Origin: an uncultured Holophagaceae bacterium
GTDB taxonomy: Bacteria > Acidobacteriota > Holophagae > Holophagales > Holophagaceae
Direction of reading: 5' to 3'
DNA: 34,850 nucleotides
NCBI GenBank assembly: GCA_903927605.1
Contig: CAIYNT010000005.1
Location: 1 to 34,850, forward strand
Below, piece after piece: positions 1 through 8,378 of this stretch. The notes beneath the pieces were generated by a model. The model saw nothing but the letters and a program-made list of their open reading frames with translations. It did not search any database and was not told where the DNA came from. The translations under genes were made by a program, and so were the position numbers. Positions within the stretch are counted from its first letter, which is position 1, and each line of letters begins with the position of its first letter.

Positions 1-1126
1 CCCCGAAAGTGCCCACCAGGGACAAGGGCACCGCCACGCTGGGGATGATGGTGGCGGCCACGGTCCGCAGGAACAGGAAGATCACCATCACCACCAGGGC
101 GATGGTGAGCATCAACGCGAACTCCACGTCGGCCACCGAGGCACGGATGGTGGTGGTGCGGTCCGTGAGGATGGAGAGCTGGACCGCTGCGGGAATGGAG
201 GCCTGGAGCTGGGGGAGCAGCTGCTTCACCCGGTCCACCACGGCGATGATGTTGGCACCGGGCTGGCGCTGGATGTTCAGGATGACGGCGGGTACCTCGT
301 TCATCCAGGCGGCCTGTTTGGCGTTCTCCACACCATCAACAACCGCGGCCACGTCGAAGAGCCGGATGGGAGCCCCGTTTTTGTAAGCGATCACCAGGGG
401 CCGATACTGGTCGCTGGTGAGCAGCTGGTCATTGGCGCCGATGGCGTAGGCTTGGCGCAGGCCGTCGAAACTGCCCTTGGCCTGATTGACGTTGCTCTGG
501 GTGATGGCTGTCCTGACATCGTCGAGGGTAAGGCCATAGGAGGCGAGCTGTGAAGGATTGGCCTGGATCCGGACCGCCGGCTTCTGGCCGCCGCTGATGC
601 TGACGAGGCCCACGCCCGCGAGCTGGGAGATTTTCTGGGCCAGCCGCGTGTCGGCGAAGTCCTCCACCTTGGAGAGGGGCAGGGACTTCGAGGTGAGTGC
701 CAGGGTCAAGATGGGGGCGTCCGCCGGATTCGTCTTGCTGTAGATGGGCGGGTTCGGCAGGTCCTGGGGCAGGTAGGTCCCCGCCGCATTCACGGCCGCC
801 TGGACCTCCTGTTCCGCGACGTCGATATTGAGATCCAGCACGAACTGCAGGGTGATGAGGGAACTGCCGTTCGAGCTGGCTGAGGACATCCGGTTGAGAC
901 CCGGAAGCTGGCCGAACTGCCGCTCCAGGGGGGCGGTGATAGCAGAAGCCATGACATCTGGGCTGGCCCCGGGATAGAAGGTGACCACCTGGATGGTGGG
1001 GTAGTCCACCTGCGGCAGGGCCGAAACCGGCAGCTGGCGGAAGGCGATGGCACCCACCAGCAGCAGTCCCGCCATCAGGAGGGACGTGGCGATGGGCCGG
1101 AGAATGAAGGGGCGGGAAGGATTCAC
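1..1126 (-). CDS. RND multidrug efflux permease, MdtB/MdtC-like (5' part only)
   Basis: Inner-membrane pump of the tripartite RND family, which exports drugs or other small molecules by proton exchange through a periplasmic adaptor and an outer-membrane channel. About 375 N-terminal codons are visible; the gene continues past the left edge (a full RND permease is about 1,030 residues). The translation from GTG at 1126 opens with [19 protein letters not shown], the cytoplasmic start and first membrane helix of the family. It continues with [10 protein letters not shown] and YPGASPDVM, typical of the MdtB/MdtC branch, and reaches the second membrane block near the edge ([17 protein letters not shown]). 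The start lies 13 bases after the stop of the adaptor gene, so the two are one operon. No strong ribosome binding site is seen before the GTG, so translational coupling is likely. The substrate cannot be told. Confidence 0.9.
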   Translation of the reverse strand, partial: MNPSRPFILRPIATSLLMAGLLLVGAIAFRQLPVSALPQVDYPTIQVVTFYPGASPDVMASAITAPLERQFGQLPGLNRMSSASSNGSSLITLQFVLDLNIDVAEQEVQAAVNAAGTYLPQDLPNPPIYSKTNPADAPILTLALTSKSLPLSKVEDFADTRLAQKISQLAGVGLVSISGGQKPAVRIQANPSQLASYGLTLDDVRTAITQSNVNQAKGSFDGLRQAYAIGANDQLLTSDQYRPLVIAYKNGAPIRLFDVAAVVDGVENAKQAAWMNEVPAVILNIQRQPGANIIAVVDRVKQLLPQLQASIPAAVQLSILTDRTTTIRASVADVEFALMLTIALVVMVIFLFLRTVAATIIPSVAVPLSLVGTFG

Positions 1127-1139
1127 TTGAAAACCCGCG

Positions 1140-2351
1140 TCATGGCTTGGCCTTGGCCTTCCCGGGTGTTTCGGGTTTGGCAATGCTCACTTTGCTTCCG
1201 GGGCCGAGCTTCTCGAGTCCATCGGTAACGACATCCTCGCCGGCTTTCACGCCAGATCGGAGGGCGGTGTCATCACCCTCAGTGGCCTGGATCTCGACAG
1301 AGCGCATATCCACTGTGTTGTCCGCCTTGATCACGTAGACAAAGGCGCCCTGGGGACCCTGCTGAATGGCCGCCGTGGGCACGATGACGACGCCCGTGAG
1401 CGTGTCCACAAGGAGCCGGGCGTTCACGAACTGGTTGGGGAAGAGGGCCAAGTCATCGTTGGAGAACCGGGCCTTGAGCCTTACGGTTCCCGTAGTCGGG
1501 TCCACCTGGTTGTCGATGGCCTCTAGCTCACCCTTCGCGATGAGGTTCTTTAGGTCCCGATCGTAGGCTTCCACGGGGAGATGGGTCCCCTTGCGGCTCT
1601 GGGTCATGACCCGCTGGATGCTGTCAGCGGGAATCGTGAACACCACGTTAATGGGCTGTACGGGCGCGACGACGGCCAATCCAGTGGCGTCCGAGGCGTG
1701 CACCATGTTGCCCAGATCCACGAGCCTGAGGCCCACCCGCCCGGACATGGGTGCGGTGATGCGGCTGTAGACCAGGTTCAGCTTGGCACTTTCCACCTGG
1801 GCCTGGTCCGCCTTGAGGGTTGCTTCAGATTGGTTCACCAGGGAAACCTGGGCATCCAGCTGCTGCTGGGCCAGGATGCCCTGACGGGCGAGATCGTGGA
1901 ACCGGACCAGGTCCATGTTGGCGTTCTTGGCGGCGGCCTGATCCTTGGCCAGCTGCCCCTCGGCCTGCATGAGCTGGACCTGGAAGGGCCGGGGATCGAT
2001 TTCGGCCAGAAGGTCCCCCTGGCGCACCATCTGTCCTTCAGTGAATCCGATCCGCATCAATTGACCATCCACCCGGCTGTGCACCGTCACCGTGCTCAGC
2101 GGTATGACGGTGCCCAGGCCCGTCAGGTTCACGCTCATGTCCCCGCGGCGGGCTTTGGTGGCCACGACAGGCACGGACCGGCCAGCCCCGGTGGGGGCAG
2201 CTGGACGCCGGCCGACGCGAACGGCCCACACGATGAGGGCCACCAGTACGATCAGGCCGATGCCCAGCCGGAGCCGCCATCGCAGAAAGAAACCGGAGGA
2301 CGAGTCCAGAGATTCAGAGGGTGTGGGGGCATCAGGAATAAGGGTGTCCAT
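1140..2351 (-). CDS. RND efflux periplasmic adaptor (membrane fusion protein), MdtA-like
   Basis: Periplasmic adaptor that links the RND permease encoded just downstream to an outer-membrane channel. The 403-residue protein has a cytoplasmic tail, one membrane anchor at about residues 28-47 ([16 protein letters not shown]) and the split lipoyl/barrel-sandwich halves ([22 protein letters not shown] and [20 protein letters not shown]). These bracket an alpha-helical hairpin rich in Ala/Gln at about 115-170. Beta-barrel and membrane-proximal regions follow, with a Lys/Pro-rich end. Length and order match MdtA. There is no outer-membrane factor gene in the window, so the pump may borrow a TolC-like channel from elsewhere. 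It sits downstream of a MarR-type repressor gene on the same strand (129-base gap), which suggests drug- or phenolic-responsive control. Confidence 0.92.
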   Translation of the reverse strand: MDTLIPDAPTPSESLDSSSGFFLRWRLRLGIGLIVLVALIVWAVRVGRRPAAPTGAGRSVPVVATKARRGDMSVNLTGLGTVIPLSTVTVHSRVDGQLMRIGFTEGQMVRQGDLLAEIDPRPFQVQLMQAEGQLAKDQAAAKNANMDLVRFHDLARQGILAQQQLDAQVSLVNQSEATLKADQAQVESAKLNLVYSRITAPMSGRVGLRLVDLGNMVHASDATGLAVVAPVQPINVVFTIPADSIQRVMTQSRKGTHLPVEAYDRDLKNLIAKGELEAIDNQVDPTTGTVRLKARFSNDDLALFPNQFVNARLLVDTLTGVVIVPTAAIQQGPQGAFVYVIKADNTVDMRSVEIQATEGDDTALRSGVKAGEDVVTDGLEKLGPGSKVSIAKPETPGKAKAKP

Positions 2352-2480
2352 GGGGTTTCCGTGCGGTCATCGCGGGATGAGGCGAGGGTGCTGGGCCAGG
2401 TGGGGCAGGGGTGAAGCCGTCTGGATGTGGACCATCGCAGGTGGAACGGGCGGACAAGAAGCCCCGGGTACCGGGCTGGA

Positions 2481-2966
2481 TCAGGAGGCGACGAAGGCTT
2501 CGTGGTCATCGCCCGAGGACGGGAGCCCGGCAGACATGTCATCCAGGTTCGTGATCATGGCGAGCAGCCCGAGGCGCATGACCGCCTGCTGGTCCGGCCC
2601 TATGCCCATGACCAGCCCCGTCTTGATCTCCGCCGCAAGCCCCCGAAGTTCCTGGGCCAGAGGAGCCGAACTGGGGGTGAGGCTGATGAGGATGCGGCGG
2701 CCATGTTTGGGATCCGGCTGGGCGTGAAGCAGGTCGCGCTCCACCATTGCTTTGACCACCCGGCTGGCCGTGGGATCGTCCATCCAGACCTGCTGGGCCA
2801 GGATATGAAGCGAGCATGGTCCCTGCTCCAGCAGCACGAGCAGGACCCAGAACTGCTGGATGGTCAGGTTGTAGGGCGCGAGGTGGGAGGCCACGACGTG
2901 CTTCAGCCGCCTCCGCACGGCCGCAGCCAAAGTGCCGAGACCGGCATTGATGAGGGAGTCTGGCAT
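2481..2966 (-). CDS. MarR-family transcriptional regulator
   Basis: Winged-helix repressor likely to control the efflux operon that follows it. The core shows the MarR order: an N-terminal dimerisation helix (LAAAVRRRLKHVVASHLAPYNL), a helix-turn-helix (SLHILAQQVWMDDPTASRVVKAMVERDLL) and the wing (DPKHGRRILISLTP). A C-terminal dimerisation helix follows. The protein is about 161 residues from ATG 2966. Alternative starts are ATG 2978 and TTG 2984, but a -10 like hexamer TATGCA (2979-2974) overlaps both, which favours 2966. A perfect inverted repeat (2970-2987) covers this start region and could be its own operator. The preceding rhlE gene ends at 3034, so marR probably has its own promoter. 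The ligand is unknown. Confidence 0.9.
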   Translation of the reverse strand: MPDSLINAGLGTLAAAVRRRLKHVVASHLAPYNLTIQQFWVLLVLLEQGPCSLHILAQQVWMDDPTASRVVKAMVERDLLHAQPDPKHGRRILISLTPSSAPLAQELRGLAAEIKTGLVMGIGPDQQAVMRLGLLAMITNLDDMSAGLPSSGDDHEAFVAS

Positions 2967-2969
2967 GGG

Positions 2970-3003
2970 TTCTTGCATAAACAAGAATCCTGTGACCGGA
3001 CAA
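2970..3003 (-). promoter_or_regulatory. marR promoter with overlapping inverted-repeat operator candidate
   Basis: Read on the minus strand there is TTGTCC (3003-2998), an 18-base spacer and TATGCA (2979-2974), then seven bases to ATG 2966. The perfect inverted repeat TTCTTG-N6-CAAGAA (2970-2987) covers the -10 hexamer. MarR proteins usually bind imperfect palindromes of 16-20 bp over their own promoters, so this is a natural autoregulation site. The assignment is inference. Confidence 0.45.
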
Positions 3004-3033
3004 GCCTCGTGTCAATGGGTATAAGCGGTCTGA

Positions 3034-4329
3034 TTATTTTCCTCGGGCGCCCGGACGTGAAGGGTGTCGTCCCCGCTCTCCGCGGGGCACCGAGCTCGAA
3101 CCGGCGCGAGGGGCGCGGGCTGGACCCCGACCTCGTCCACCGCTCCCTTGCCGCCCCGTCTGAATGGGTTCGGCGGGGATGCTGGGATCCGGCGCATAGC
3201 CGTGGACCACGTCCTTGGGCAGGTCCTTGCGCAGCAGCTTCTCGATGTCCCGGAGGAGGGACTGCTCATCCACGCAAACCAGGGACAGGGCCTCGCCCTC
3301 GCTGCCGGCGCGGCCGGTGCGCCCGATGCGATGGATATAGTCCTCGGCCACATGGGGCAGCTCGTAGTTCACCACGTGGGGCAGCTGATCGATGTCCAGC
3401 CCGCGGGCGGCGATGTCCGTGGCCACCAGGACGCGGACCGCACCCTTCTTGAAATCCTCAAGCGCCTTGATGCGCTGGGGCTGGCTCTTGTTGCCGTGGA
3501 TGGCCATGGAGCTGATGCCGTCCTTGTCGAGCTGCTCTGAGAGGCGGTTGGCGCCGTGCTTGGTGCGGGTGAAGACCAGCACCTGCTGGAGCTTCCGGGA
3601 CTGGATGATGTGCGCCAGCAGGGCCCGCTTGCGCTCCCGGTCCACAGGATGGACGACCTGTCGGACCAGCTCGGCGGCGGTGTTCTGCGGCGTGATCTGG
3701 ACGGAGGCGGGCGTCTTCAGGAACTTGGAGGCGAGCTGTTTGATCTCGTCCGTGAAGGTGGCCGAGAAGAGCAGGGTCTGTCGCTTGGCGGGCAGCAGGG
3801 CGAGGATCTTCTGGATGTCGCGGATGAAGCCCATGTCGAGCATGCGGTCCGCCTCATCCAGCACCAGGATCTCCAGCTGGCTGAAGTTCAGGTTGCCCTG
3901 GCCCTGATGGTCCAGCAGACGGCCTGGGGTAGCGACAAGGATCTCGACGCCAGCACGCAGCGCCTTGGTCTGGGGATTGATGTTCACGCCACCGAAGATG
4001 GTGGTGGAGCGCAGGGGAATGTACTTGCCGTAGGTGCGGACGCTCTCCTCCACCTGCATGGCCAGTTCCCGGGTGGGCGTGAGGATGAGGGCGCGGATCG
4101 GATGCCGCGCGGGTGAGGCCGACGTGCTCGCGTGGGGCGCCAGCAGCTGCAGCAGGGGCAGGGTGAAGCCTGCGGTCTTACCGGTACCGGTCTGGGCGCG
4201 GCCCATGAGGTCGCGGCCTTCCAGCACCAGGGGGATCGCCTGGACCTGGATGGGGGTGGGGGTTTCGTAGCCCTGCTCGCGTACGGCGCGCAGGAGCTCG
4301 GGCAATAGCCCGAGGGTTTCGAAGGACAT
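3034..4329 (-). CDS. rhlE: DEAD-box ATP-dependent RNA helicase, RhlE-type
   Basis: Cytoplasmic ATP-dependent RNA helicase that remodels structured RNA in ribosome assembly, mRNA decay or cold response. All superfamily-2 motifs are readable in the 431-residue protein: Q motif ([13 protein letters not shown]), motif I AQTGTGKT, Ia PTRELA, GG and TPGR, motif II DEAD, motif III SAT, motif V ARGLDI and motif [10 protein letters not shown]. The C-terminal 50 residues are a Gly/Arg/Pro-rich basic tail, typical of RhlE proteins and likely to bind RNA non-specifically. The start ATG has AGGAG seven bases upstream. About 155 bases separate it from the mscS-like stop, enough for its own promoter, and a GC-rich hairpin lies in that leader. 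RhlE rather than DbpA or CsdA is chosen from the short length and tail; paralogue identity is not certain. Confidence 0.92.
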   Translation of the reverse strand: MSFETLGLLPELLRAVREQGYETPTPIQVQAIPLVLEGRDLMGRAQTGTGKTAGFTLPLLQLLAPHASTSASPARHPIRALILTPTRELAMQVEESVRTYGKYIPLRSTTIFGGVNINPQTKALRAGVEILVATPGRLLDHQGQGNLNFSQLEILVLDEADRMLDMGFIRDIQKILALLPAKRQTLLFSATFTDEIKQLASKFLKTPASVQITPQNTAAELVRQVVHPVDRERKRALLAHIIQSRKLQQVLVFTRTKHGANRLSEQLDKDGISSMAIHGNKSQPQRIKALEDFKKGAVRVLVATDIAARGLDIDQLPHVVNYELPHVAEDYIHRIGRTGRAGSEGEALSLVCVDEQSLLRDIEKLLRKDLPKDVVHGYAPDPSIPAEPIQTGRQGSGGRGRGPARAPRAGSSSVPRGERGRHPSRPGARGK

Positions 4330-4344
4330 GGCTTACTCCTGGAA

Positions 4345-4375
4345 GGGCCCGCCCGCAGAAGGATTCCGGGGGCCC
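4345..4375 (-). promoter_or_regulatory. GC-rich hairpin in the rhlE 5' leader
   Basis: The segments at 4345-4355 (GGGCCCGCCCG) and 4367-4375 (CGGGGGCCC) are complementary except for bulges and enclose an 11-base loop. In the mRNA the hairpin ends a few bases before the AGGAG ribosome binding site of rhlE. It could modulate translation, as leaders of RNA-helicase genes sometimes do. It is not followed by a T-tract, so it is not an obvious terminator. The rest of the 4330-4485 spacer shows nothing else clear. Confidence 0.3.
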
Positions 4376-4485
4376 GGTCAGGGCAAGAAAAGGGAGGTTC
4401 GGACTGAGAAGCGGCGGAGACCGGGGGTCGCCTGCGATCACGAAGGAGATAGTTTAGCAGAATGGTCGGAATTTGGAGGAATTCT

Positions 4486-6099
4486 TCAGACATCCAGTCC
4501 GAAGAAGGTCCGGATGGCCTCCAAAATGCGGCCGTGCTGGTCCTGGAGCCTGCGCGCCTTCTCGCCGGCATCGAGGGTCTCCTTCAGCGCCACGAGGTCC
4601 ATGTGGCGCTGGGCCAGGATGCCCGAGAGCCCCTCGGCGATCTCGGGGCGTTCCTCGAGGATGTGCTGGAAGTCGCCCTTCTCGATGCGGAAGCACTCCG
4701 CCTCACCCAGGGCCGTGACGGTCGTCGACCGCGTCGCTCCCGTCATCACGCCCATCTCTCCGAAGAAGTCCGGCGCCCGGAGGGTTCCCAGGACCCGTTC
4801 CTCGCCGCCTTCGGAGCGGAAGCGGATCTCCACCTCGCCACGGATCAGGACATAGAGCCAGTGGGCGGTCGCCCCCTGCCGGGTGATCACCTCGCCCCGC
4901 GTGAAGGGGGCGGGGCGGATGAGCGGGGCGATGCGCGCTTTTTCCTCCGCGGTCAAGGGAGCGAACAACTTCACGCTATCCAGGGCGGCGATCCGGCGAT
5001 CCAGCTCCCGCTGCTCCTTCCGCCGGGCATGGTCTGGATCGTCCTGGGAGAGGAACACCGTCGTCGCGGGTATGGCCAGGGGGATGCCTGCGCGCTTGAG
5101 GCCCGCGTAGATGCGCTGCCTCACCTGGGAATTGGTGGGATCGTCCTTGGCCAGGTCCGTCAGCCAGTAGCGCACGGCGTAGTAGGCGAAGCTGTCCCGG
5201 TGGTCCTTGGCGAAGTCGTAGCAGATGCAGTGGGGCAGAGGGTCCTGGGCCACGTTGGGGATGGGTGCCTCCTGCAGGGCCCGGTCCACGGCCTCGATGA
5301 CCGCGCCCGGTGCATGGCGGAAATCCACATTGAAGTAGACCCACATCCGGTGCTGGACCGGCTGACCTTCCCGCTTGCCCAGGATCTGGATGTTCTGGGC
5401 GAGGAGCGCCGAATTGGGCACGATCACCGTGTCCCAGTCCCGGGTCTCCAGGACGGTGTGGCGCCAGCTGATGCCAGTTACGCGGCCCTGCCGCCCGTTC
5501 TCCAGCTGGATCCAGTCACCTACGCGGATGGAATCGTCCAGTTGCAGGGCCACCCCGCCCAGGAGGTTGCCCAGAGTGGCTTGGAGCGACAGGCCGATGA
5601 CCGCCGTGACCACGGCGGACGTGGCGATCAGGCTCGACACGTCCAGGCCCGAGTTCCGCATCACGCCCAGGGCCGCAAGCAGGTAGGCGAGACCGAGACT
5701 GAGGTCGGCCACGATGTCAGTCACGGGAATGCGGACCAGGGGCAGGACCAGATCAAAGATGGCCAGGCCCGCCAGATTGATGATGGTGATATCCCGGAGC
5801 AACTCGGCGACGTAGGAGGCGTCCCGGGCCCGGACCTCCAGGCCGACTGCGGAGAGCCCGAAGCCGAGGCCGAGGGTTGTGAGCCACAGGGCGTAGGAGA
5901 TCAGAGCCCGGCGAACCTTCCGGCGCCGCTGGAGTGCGAACCGCCCCAGCAGGAAAGCCAGCACCACGATACCCAGGGCCAGCACCACCATATGGAGCCC
6001 GAGATGCGGAGGCAGCAGGGATCCGAAGGCTGCCAAGCCGTCCGGCCAGACCAGGCCAGACAGGGATCCAGCAGTGCTGGCGATCCAGGATGGGAACAT
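4486..6099 (-). CDS. MscS-family mechanosensitive channel with C-terminal cyclic-nucleotide-binding domain
   Basis: Predicted inner-membrane channel of the bacterial cyclic-nucleotide-gated (bCNG) branch of the MscS superfamily. The 537-residue protein (from ATG 6099) has several N-terminal membrane segments. The MscS pore and beta domain follow: a Gly/Ala/Leu-rich pore helix (VVTAVIGLSLQATLGNLLGGVALQLDDSIRVGDWI), then GRVTGISWRHTVLETRDWDTVIVPNSALL. A CNMP domain at about residues 395-510 carries the phosphate-binding-cassette pattern FFGEMGVMTGATRSTTV with its Arg. An ATG at 6138 in frame would add 13 residues, but TATGCT ends exactly six bases before ATG 6099, which favours the shorter form. 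The gene is downstream of hisS (stop 6158) on the same strand. Whether cAMP, cGMP or tension gates it cannot be read from sequence. Confidence 0.9.
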   Translation of the reverse strand: MFPSWIASTAGSLSGLVWPDGLAAFGSLLPPHLGLHMVVLALGIVVLAFLLGRFALQRRRKVRRALISYALWLTTLGLGFGLSAVGLEVRARDASYVAELLRDITIINLAGLAIFDLVLPLVRIPVTDIVADLSLGLAYLLAALGVMRNSGLDVSSLIATSAVVTAVIGLSLQATLGNLLGGVALQLDDSIRVGDWIQLENGRQGRVTGISWRHTVLETRDWDTVIVPNSALLAQNIQILGKREGQPVQHRMWVYFNVDFRHAPGAVIEAVDRALQEAPIPNVAQDPLPHCICYDFAKDHRDSFAYYAVRYWLTDLAKDDPTNSQVRQRIYAGLKRAGIPLAIPATTVFLSQDDPDHARRKEQRELDRRIAALDSVKLFAPLTAEEKARIAPLIRPAPFTRGEVITRQGATAHWLYVLIRGEVEIRFRSEGGEERVLGTLRAPDFFGEMGVMTGATRSTTVTALGEAECFRIEKGDFQHILEERPEIAEGLSGILAQRHMDLVALKETLDAGEKARRLQDQHGRILEAIRTFFGLDV

Positions 6100-6111
6100 G
6101 CCCCGAGCATA
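6100..6111 (-). promoter_or_regulatory. Putative -10 element for leaderless mscS-like mRNA
   Basis: TATGCT (6111-6106) is followed by six bases and then ATG 6099, placing the expected transcription start on or beside the A of the start codon. No Shine-Dalgarno sequence is present and the -35 region is poor. The same arrangement recurs at 27744-27732 and 20706-20718. Confidence 0.4.
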
Positions 6112-6157
6112 CACTCGGTGCGCCGTCACCTTCATCACCCGAGCGATGATCCCCAGG

Positions 6158-7399
6158 CTACCTCAGCCGCAAGGCCACCTCGCCAAGGGGCCAGGTCTCC
6201 TGCGTACCGGTAGCCATGTGCTTGACGGTGATGGTGCCACTATCCAGTTCGCCGTCACCGAGGATGAGCACGGTCTGGATGCCCGTTCGGTTGGCCGAGG
6301 CCATGGCTTTCTTGAGGGCGCCGCCCCGGGTTTCCAGCTGCACGGCCACGCCCGCGTCCCAGAGCTGCCGGGCCAGCTTGAGGGCTTCGGTGGCGGCCCG
6401 GTCGCCCAGGGGGATCAGCAGGGCGGGCGGCGTGAAGGGTGCTTCGCCTCGCACCTGCTGGAGCACCATGGCCAGGCGGTCCAGGCCGATGGCCCAACCG
6501 AAGGCGGGCACATCGGGGCCACCCAGCTGCTTCACCAGACCGTCGTAGCGGCCGCCGCCCAGGAGCGCGCTCTGGGCGCCCAGGTCGGAGCTGAGCACCT
6601 CGAAGGCCGTGCGGGTGTAATAGTCCAGACCGCGCACCAGGCGAGGGTTCTCCACGAAGGGGATGTTCAGTTCCGCGAGCAGGACCTTGAGTCGCGCATG
6701 GTGTTTGGCGGACGCATCGTCCAGGTGGTCGGTGATGACCGGGTGGCCTTCCAGAGCCGCCTGGCATTTCTCGTTTTTGCAGTCCAGGACGCGCAACGGA
6801 TTGGTCTCGATGCGGCGGTGACAATCCTCGCAGAAGCGGTCGGCTCGCTGGGCGAAGAAGGCGCGGAAGGCCGCGTGGAAGGCGGGCCGCGATTCGGGCG
6901 TGCCCACGCTGTTGATGGAGAAGACCAGGTGCTCGAGGCCCAGCTCCGTCAGAAAGCCGTAAAGCATGAGCAGAGACTCGGCCTCGCTTTCAGGCGTAGC
7001 CACGCCGAGGCTTTCAGCGTCGACCTGCCAGAACTGACGGTACCGACCCGTCTGCATGCGCTCGTAGCGGAACTGCGGGCCGATGCACCAGAACAGGACC
7101 GGGTCGCTGGAGGCCAGGAGCTTGTGCTGGATGGCGGCCCTCACGATGCCCGCCGTGTTCTCGGGGCGCATCACCACCTCGCGTCCCCCCTTATCTGTGA
7201 ACTGGTACATCTCCTTGTTCACGATGTCGGAACTTTCGCCCACGCTGCGCTTGAAGACCTCCAGGTCCTCCAGGATCGGGGTGCGGATCTCGCCGTAGCC
7301 GTGGCGTCCGAACACGCGGCGGGCGGTTTCCTCGATATGCTGGAACCAACGCAGCTCCGCACCGAAGAGATCCCGCATACCTTTCACCGACTGGGCCAT
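6158..7399 (-). CDS. hisS: Histidyl-tRNA synthetase
   Basis: Class II aminoacyl-tRNA synthetase that charges tRNA-His using ATP. The 413-residue protein begins [13 protein letters not shown], the family's normal N-terminus (most begin K-x-x-R-G-x-x-D). It shows motif 2 around MRPENTAGIVRA...QFRYERMQTGRYRQFWQVDAE, the HisA motif LVRGLDYYTRTAFEV, the GGRYDGL box and motif 3 (PAFGWAIGLDRLAMVL). It ends in an anticodon-binding domain. An in-frame ATG 63 bases upstream would read through the divergent amidase start and is rejected. GGGAG lies seven bases before ATG 7399, inside the opening codons of the amidase gene on the other strand. The two start codons share bases 7398-7399, so each gene's promoter must lie within the other's coding sequence. 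Confidence 0.97.
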   Translation of the reverse strand: MAQSVKGMRDLFGAELRWFQHIEETARRVFGRHGYGEIRTPILEDLEVFKRSVGESSDIVNKEMYQFTDKGGREVVMRPENTAGIVRAAIQHKLLASSDPVLFWCIGPQFRYERMQTGRYRQFWQVDAESLGVATPESEAESLLMLYGFLTELGLEHLVFSINSVGTPESRPAFHAAFRAFFAQRADRFCEDCHRRIETNPLRVLDCKNEKCQAALEGHPVITDHLDDASAKHHARLKVLLAELNIPFVENPRLVRGLDYYTRTAFEVLSSDLGAQSALLGGGRYDGLVKQLGGPDVPAFGWAIGLDRLAMVLQQVRGEAPFTPPALLIPLGDRAATEALKLARQLWDAGVAVQLETRGGALKKAMASANRTGIQTVLILGDGELDSGTITVKHMATGTQETWPLGEVALRLR

Positions 7400-8186
7400 G
7401 ATCCGACTCCCGAGCATTCTGCTTGCCACCTTCAGCCTACTGGCTTGGAGCCAGACTCCCAAACCCGCCGCGCCGGATCCTCAACCGCCGCGCCTCAAGG
7501 TCATGGTGGACCCAGGTCATGGCGGGGATGATGGCGGCGCCAAGGGGGCCAAGGGCCTCAAGGAAAAGGCCGCAGCCCTGGAGATCGCCAAGGCCATCGG
7601 GGCAAAACTTGAAACCGCAGGGTTCGAGGCCGCCTACACCCGGGACGACGACACCTTTATCCCCCTCTGGGATCGGGCCAAGGCTGCCAACGCCCAAGGA
7701 GCGGACCTCTTCATCAGCCTTCACCTGAACGCGGCCAGAGCCAAGTCTGCCCGCGGCTCGGAAGTTTACTTCCTGAGCCTGGGCCAGGGGGAGGATGACG
7801 AGGTGGTGGCTGCGGAGAACGCGGGAGCGGGGTCGGGCCCGGGCGGCCCCGACAGCGTGGTGGCCAGCATCCTGGACGATCTGGCTCAGAAGGCCTTCCT
7901 CCAGGACTCGGAGCGTCTGGCAGTGGCCATCCAGGGCAAGCTCAACCGCCTGGCGGGCATCAAGGAGCGCGGCGTCAAGCAGGCCCCTTTCGTCGTCCTG
8001 CGGGGTGCCGCCATGCCCGCTGTGCTGGTGGAGGTGGCCTTCATCTCCAACCCCAAGGAAGAGGCGAAGCTCAGGGACGCTGTCTTTCGCGCCAAGGTCG
8101 CCGATGCCATCACGCTGGGCGTCCGCCGCTACTTCGCCGAAACCAACGGCAGCGTGCGGCGCAGGGCCGTGGAGGGGCCGCGGTAG
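7398..8186 (+). CDS. N-acetylmuramoyl-L-alanine amidase (Amidase_3 family)
   Basis: Secreted zinc amidase that cleaves the bond between N-acetylmuramic acid and the stem peptide L-Ala in peptidoglycan, used in cell separation and wall turnover. The 262-residue protein begins with a short signal peptide ([19 protein letters not shown]). The Amidase_3 metal ligands and catalytic residues follow: the His in [11 protein letters not shown], the Glu in [10 protein letters not shown], the His in [11 protein letters not shown] and the Glu in [14 protein letters not shown]. It lacks the N-terminal AMIN targeting domain of E. coli AmiC and is a bare catalytic module. No ribosome binding site is visible before the ATG, which overlaps the hisS start codon on the opposite strand. 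tRNA-Arg follows downstream. Confidence 0.93.
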   Translation: MIRLPSILLATFSLLAWSQTPKPAAPDPQPPRLKVMVDPGHGGDDGGAKGAKGLKEKAAALEIAKAIGAKLETAGFEAAYTRDDDTFIPLWDRAKAANAQGADLFISLHLNAARAKSARGSEVYFLSLGQGEDDEVVAAENAGAGSGPGGPDSVVASILDDLAQKAFLQDSERLAVAIQGKLNRLAGIKERGVKQAPFVVLRGAAMPAVLVEVAFISNPKEEAKLRDAVFRAKVADAITLGVRRYFAETNGSVRRRAVEGPR

Positions 8187-8195
8187 GCCTTGGCC

Positions 8196-8224
8196 TTGAA
8201 CGAAGCCAGATTCGAAGCCATGAT
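8196..8224 (+). promoter_or_regulatory. Promoter of tRNA-Arg
   Basis: TTGAAC (8196-8201), a 17-base spacer and CATGAT (8219-8224) resemble a sigma-70 type promoter. The expected transcription start falls about five bases before the tRNA 5' end at 8236. Confidence 0.5.
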
Positions 8225-8235
8225 GGAAGGTCGCA

Positions 8236-8312
8236 GTACCCGTAGCTCAGTTGGATAGAGCGTTGGCCTCCGAAGCCAAAGGTCGCTGGTTCGACCCCAG
8301 TCGGGTACACCA
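8236..8312 (+). tRNA. tRNA-Arg (anticodon CCG)
   Basis: A full cloverleaf of 77 bases folds by eye. The 7-bp acceptor is GTACCCG/CGGGTAC. The D arm is GCTC/GAGC, and the anticodon stem is TTGGC/GCCAA around the loop CTCCGAA. The variable loop has five bases, and the T arm is GCTGG-TTCGACC-CCAGT. Discriminator A and an encoded CCA complete it. Anticodon CCG reads the CGG arginine codon, useful in a GC-rich genome. Confidence 0.97.
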
Positions 8313-8319
8313 ATGTAAC

Positions 8320-8345
8320 GAAAGGGGGCTGTTCGGCCCCCTTTC
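8320..8345. terminator. Terminator after tRNA-Arg, possibly bidirectional
   Basis: A perfect 10-bp stem (GAAAGGGGGC / GCCCCCTTTC) with a six-base loop lies eight bases after the tRNA. It sits between the tRNA and the convergent M3 peptidase gene (stop at 8379). A-rich and T-rich bases at the foot of the stem could let it work from both sides. Confidence 0.75.
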
Positions 8346-8378
8346 ACTGTCCCATGGACTTCAGATCAGGGCGCGAGC

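Noticed and set aside
4462..6213. 583-codon open frame on the plus strand opposite the mscS-like gene
   Set aside because: Antisense shadow; it reads as Gly/Asp/His-rich low-complexity sequence, while the minus-strand gene has clear domains.
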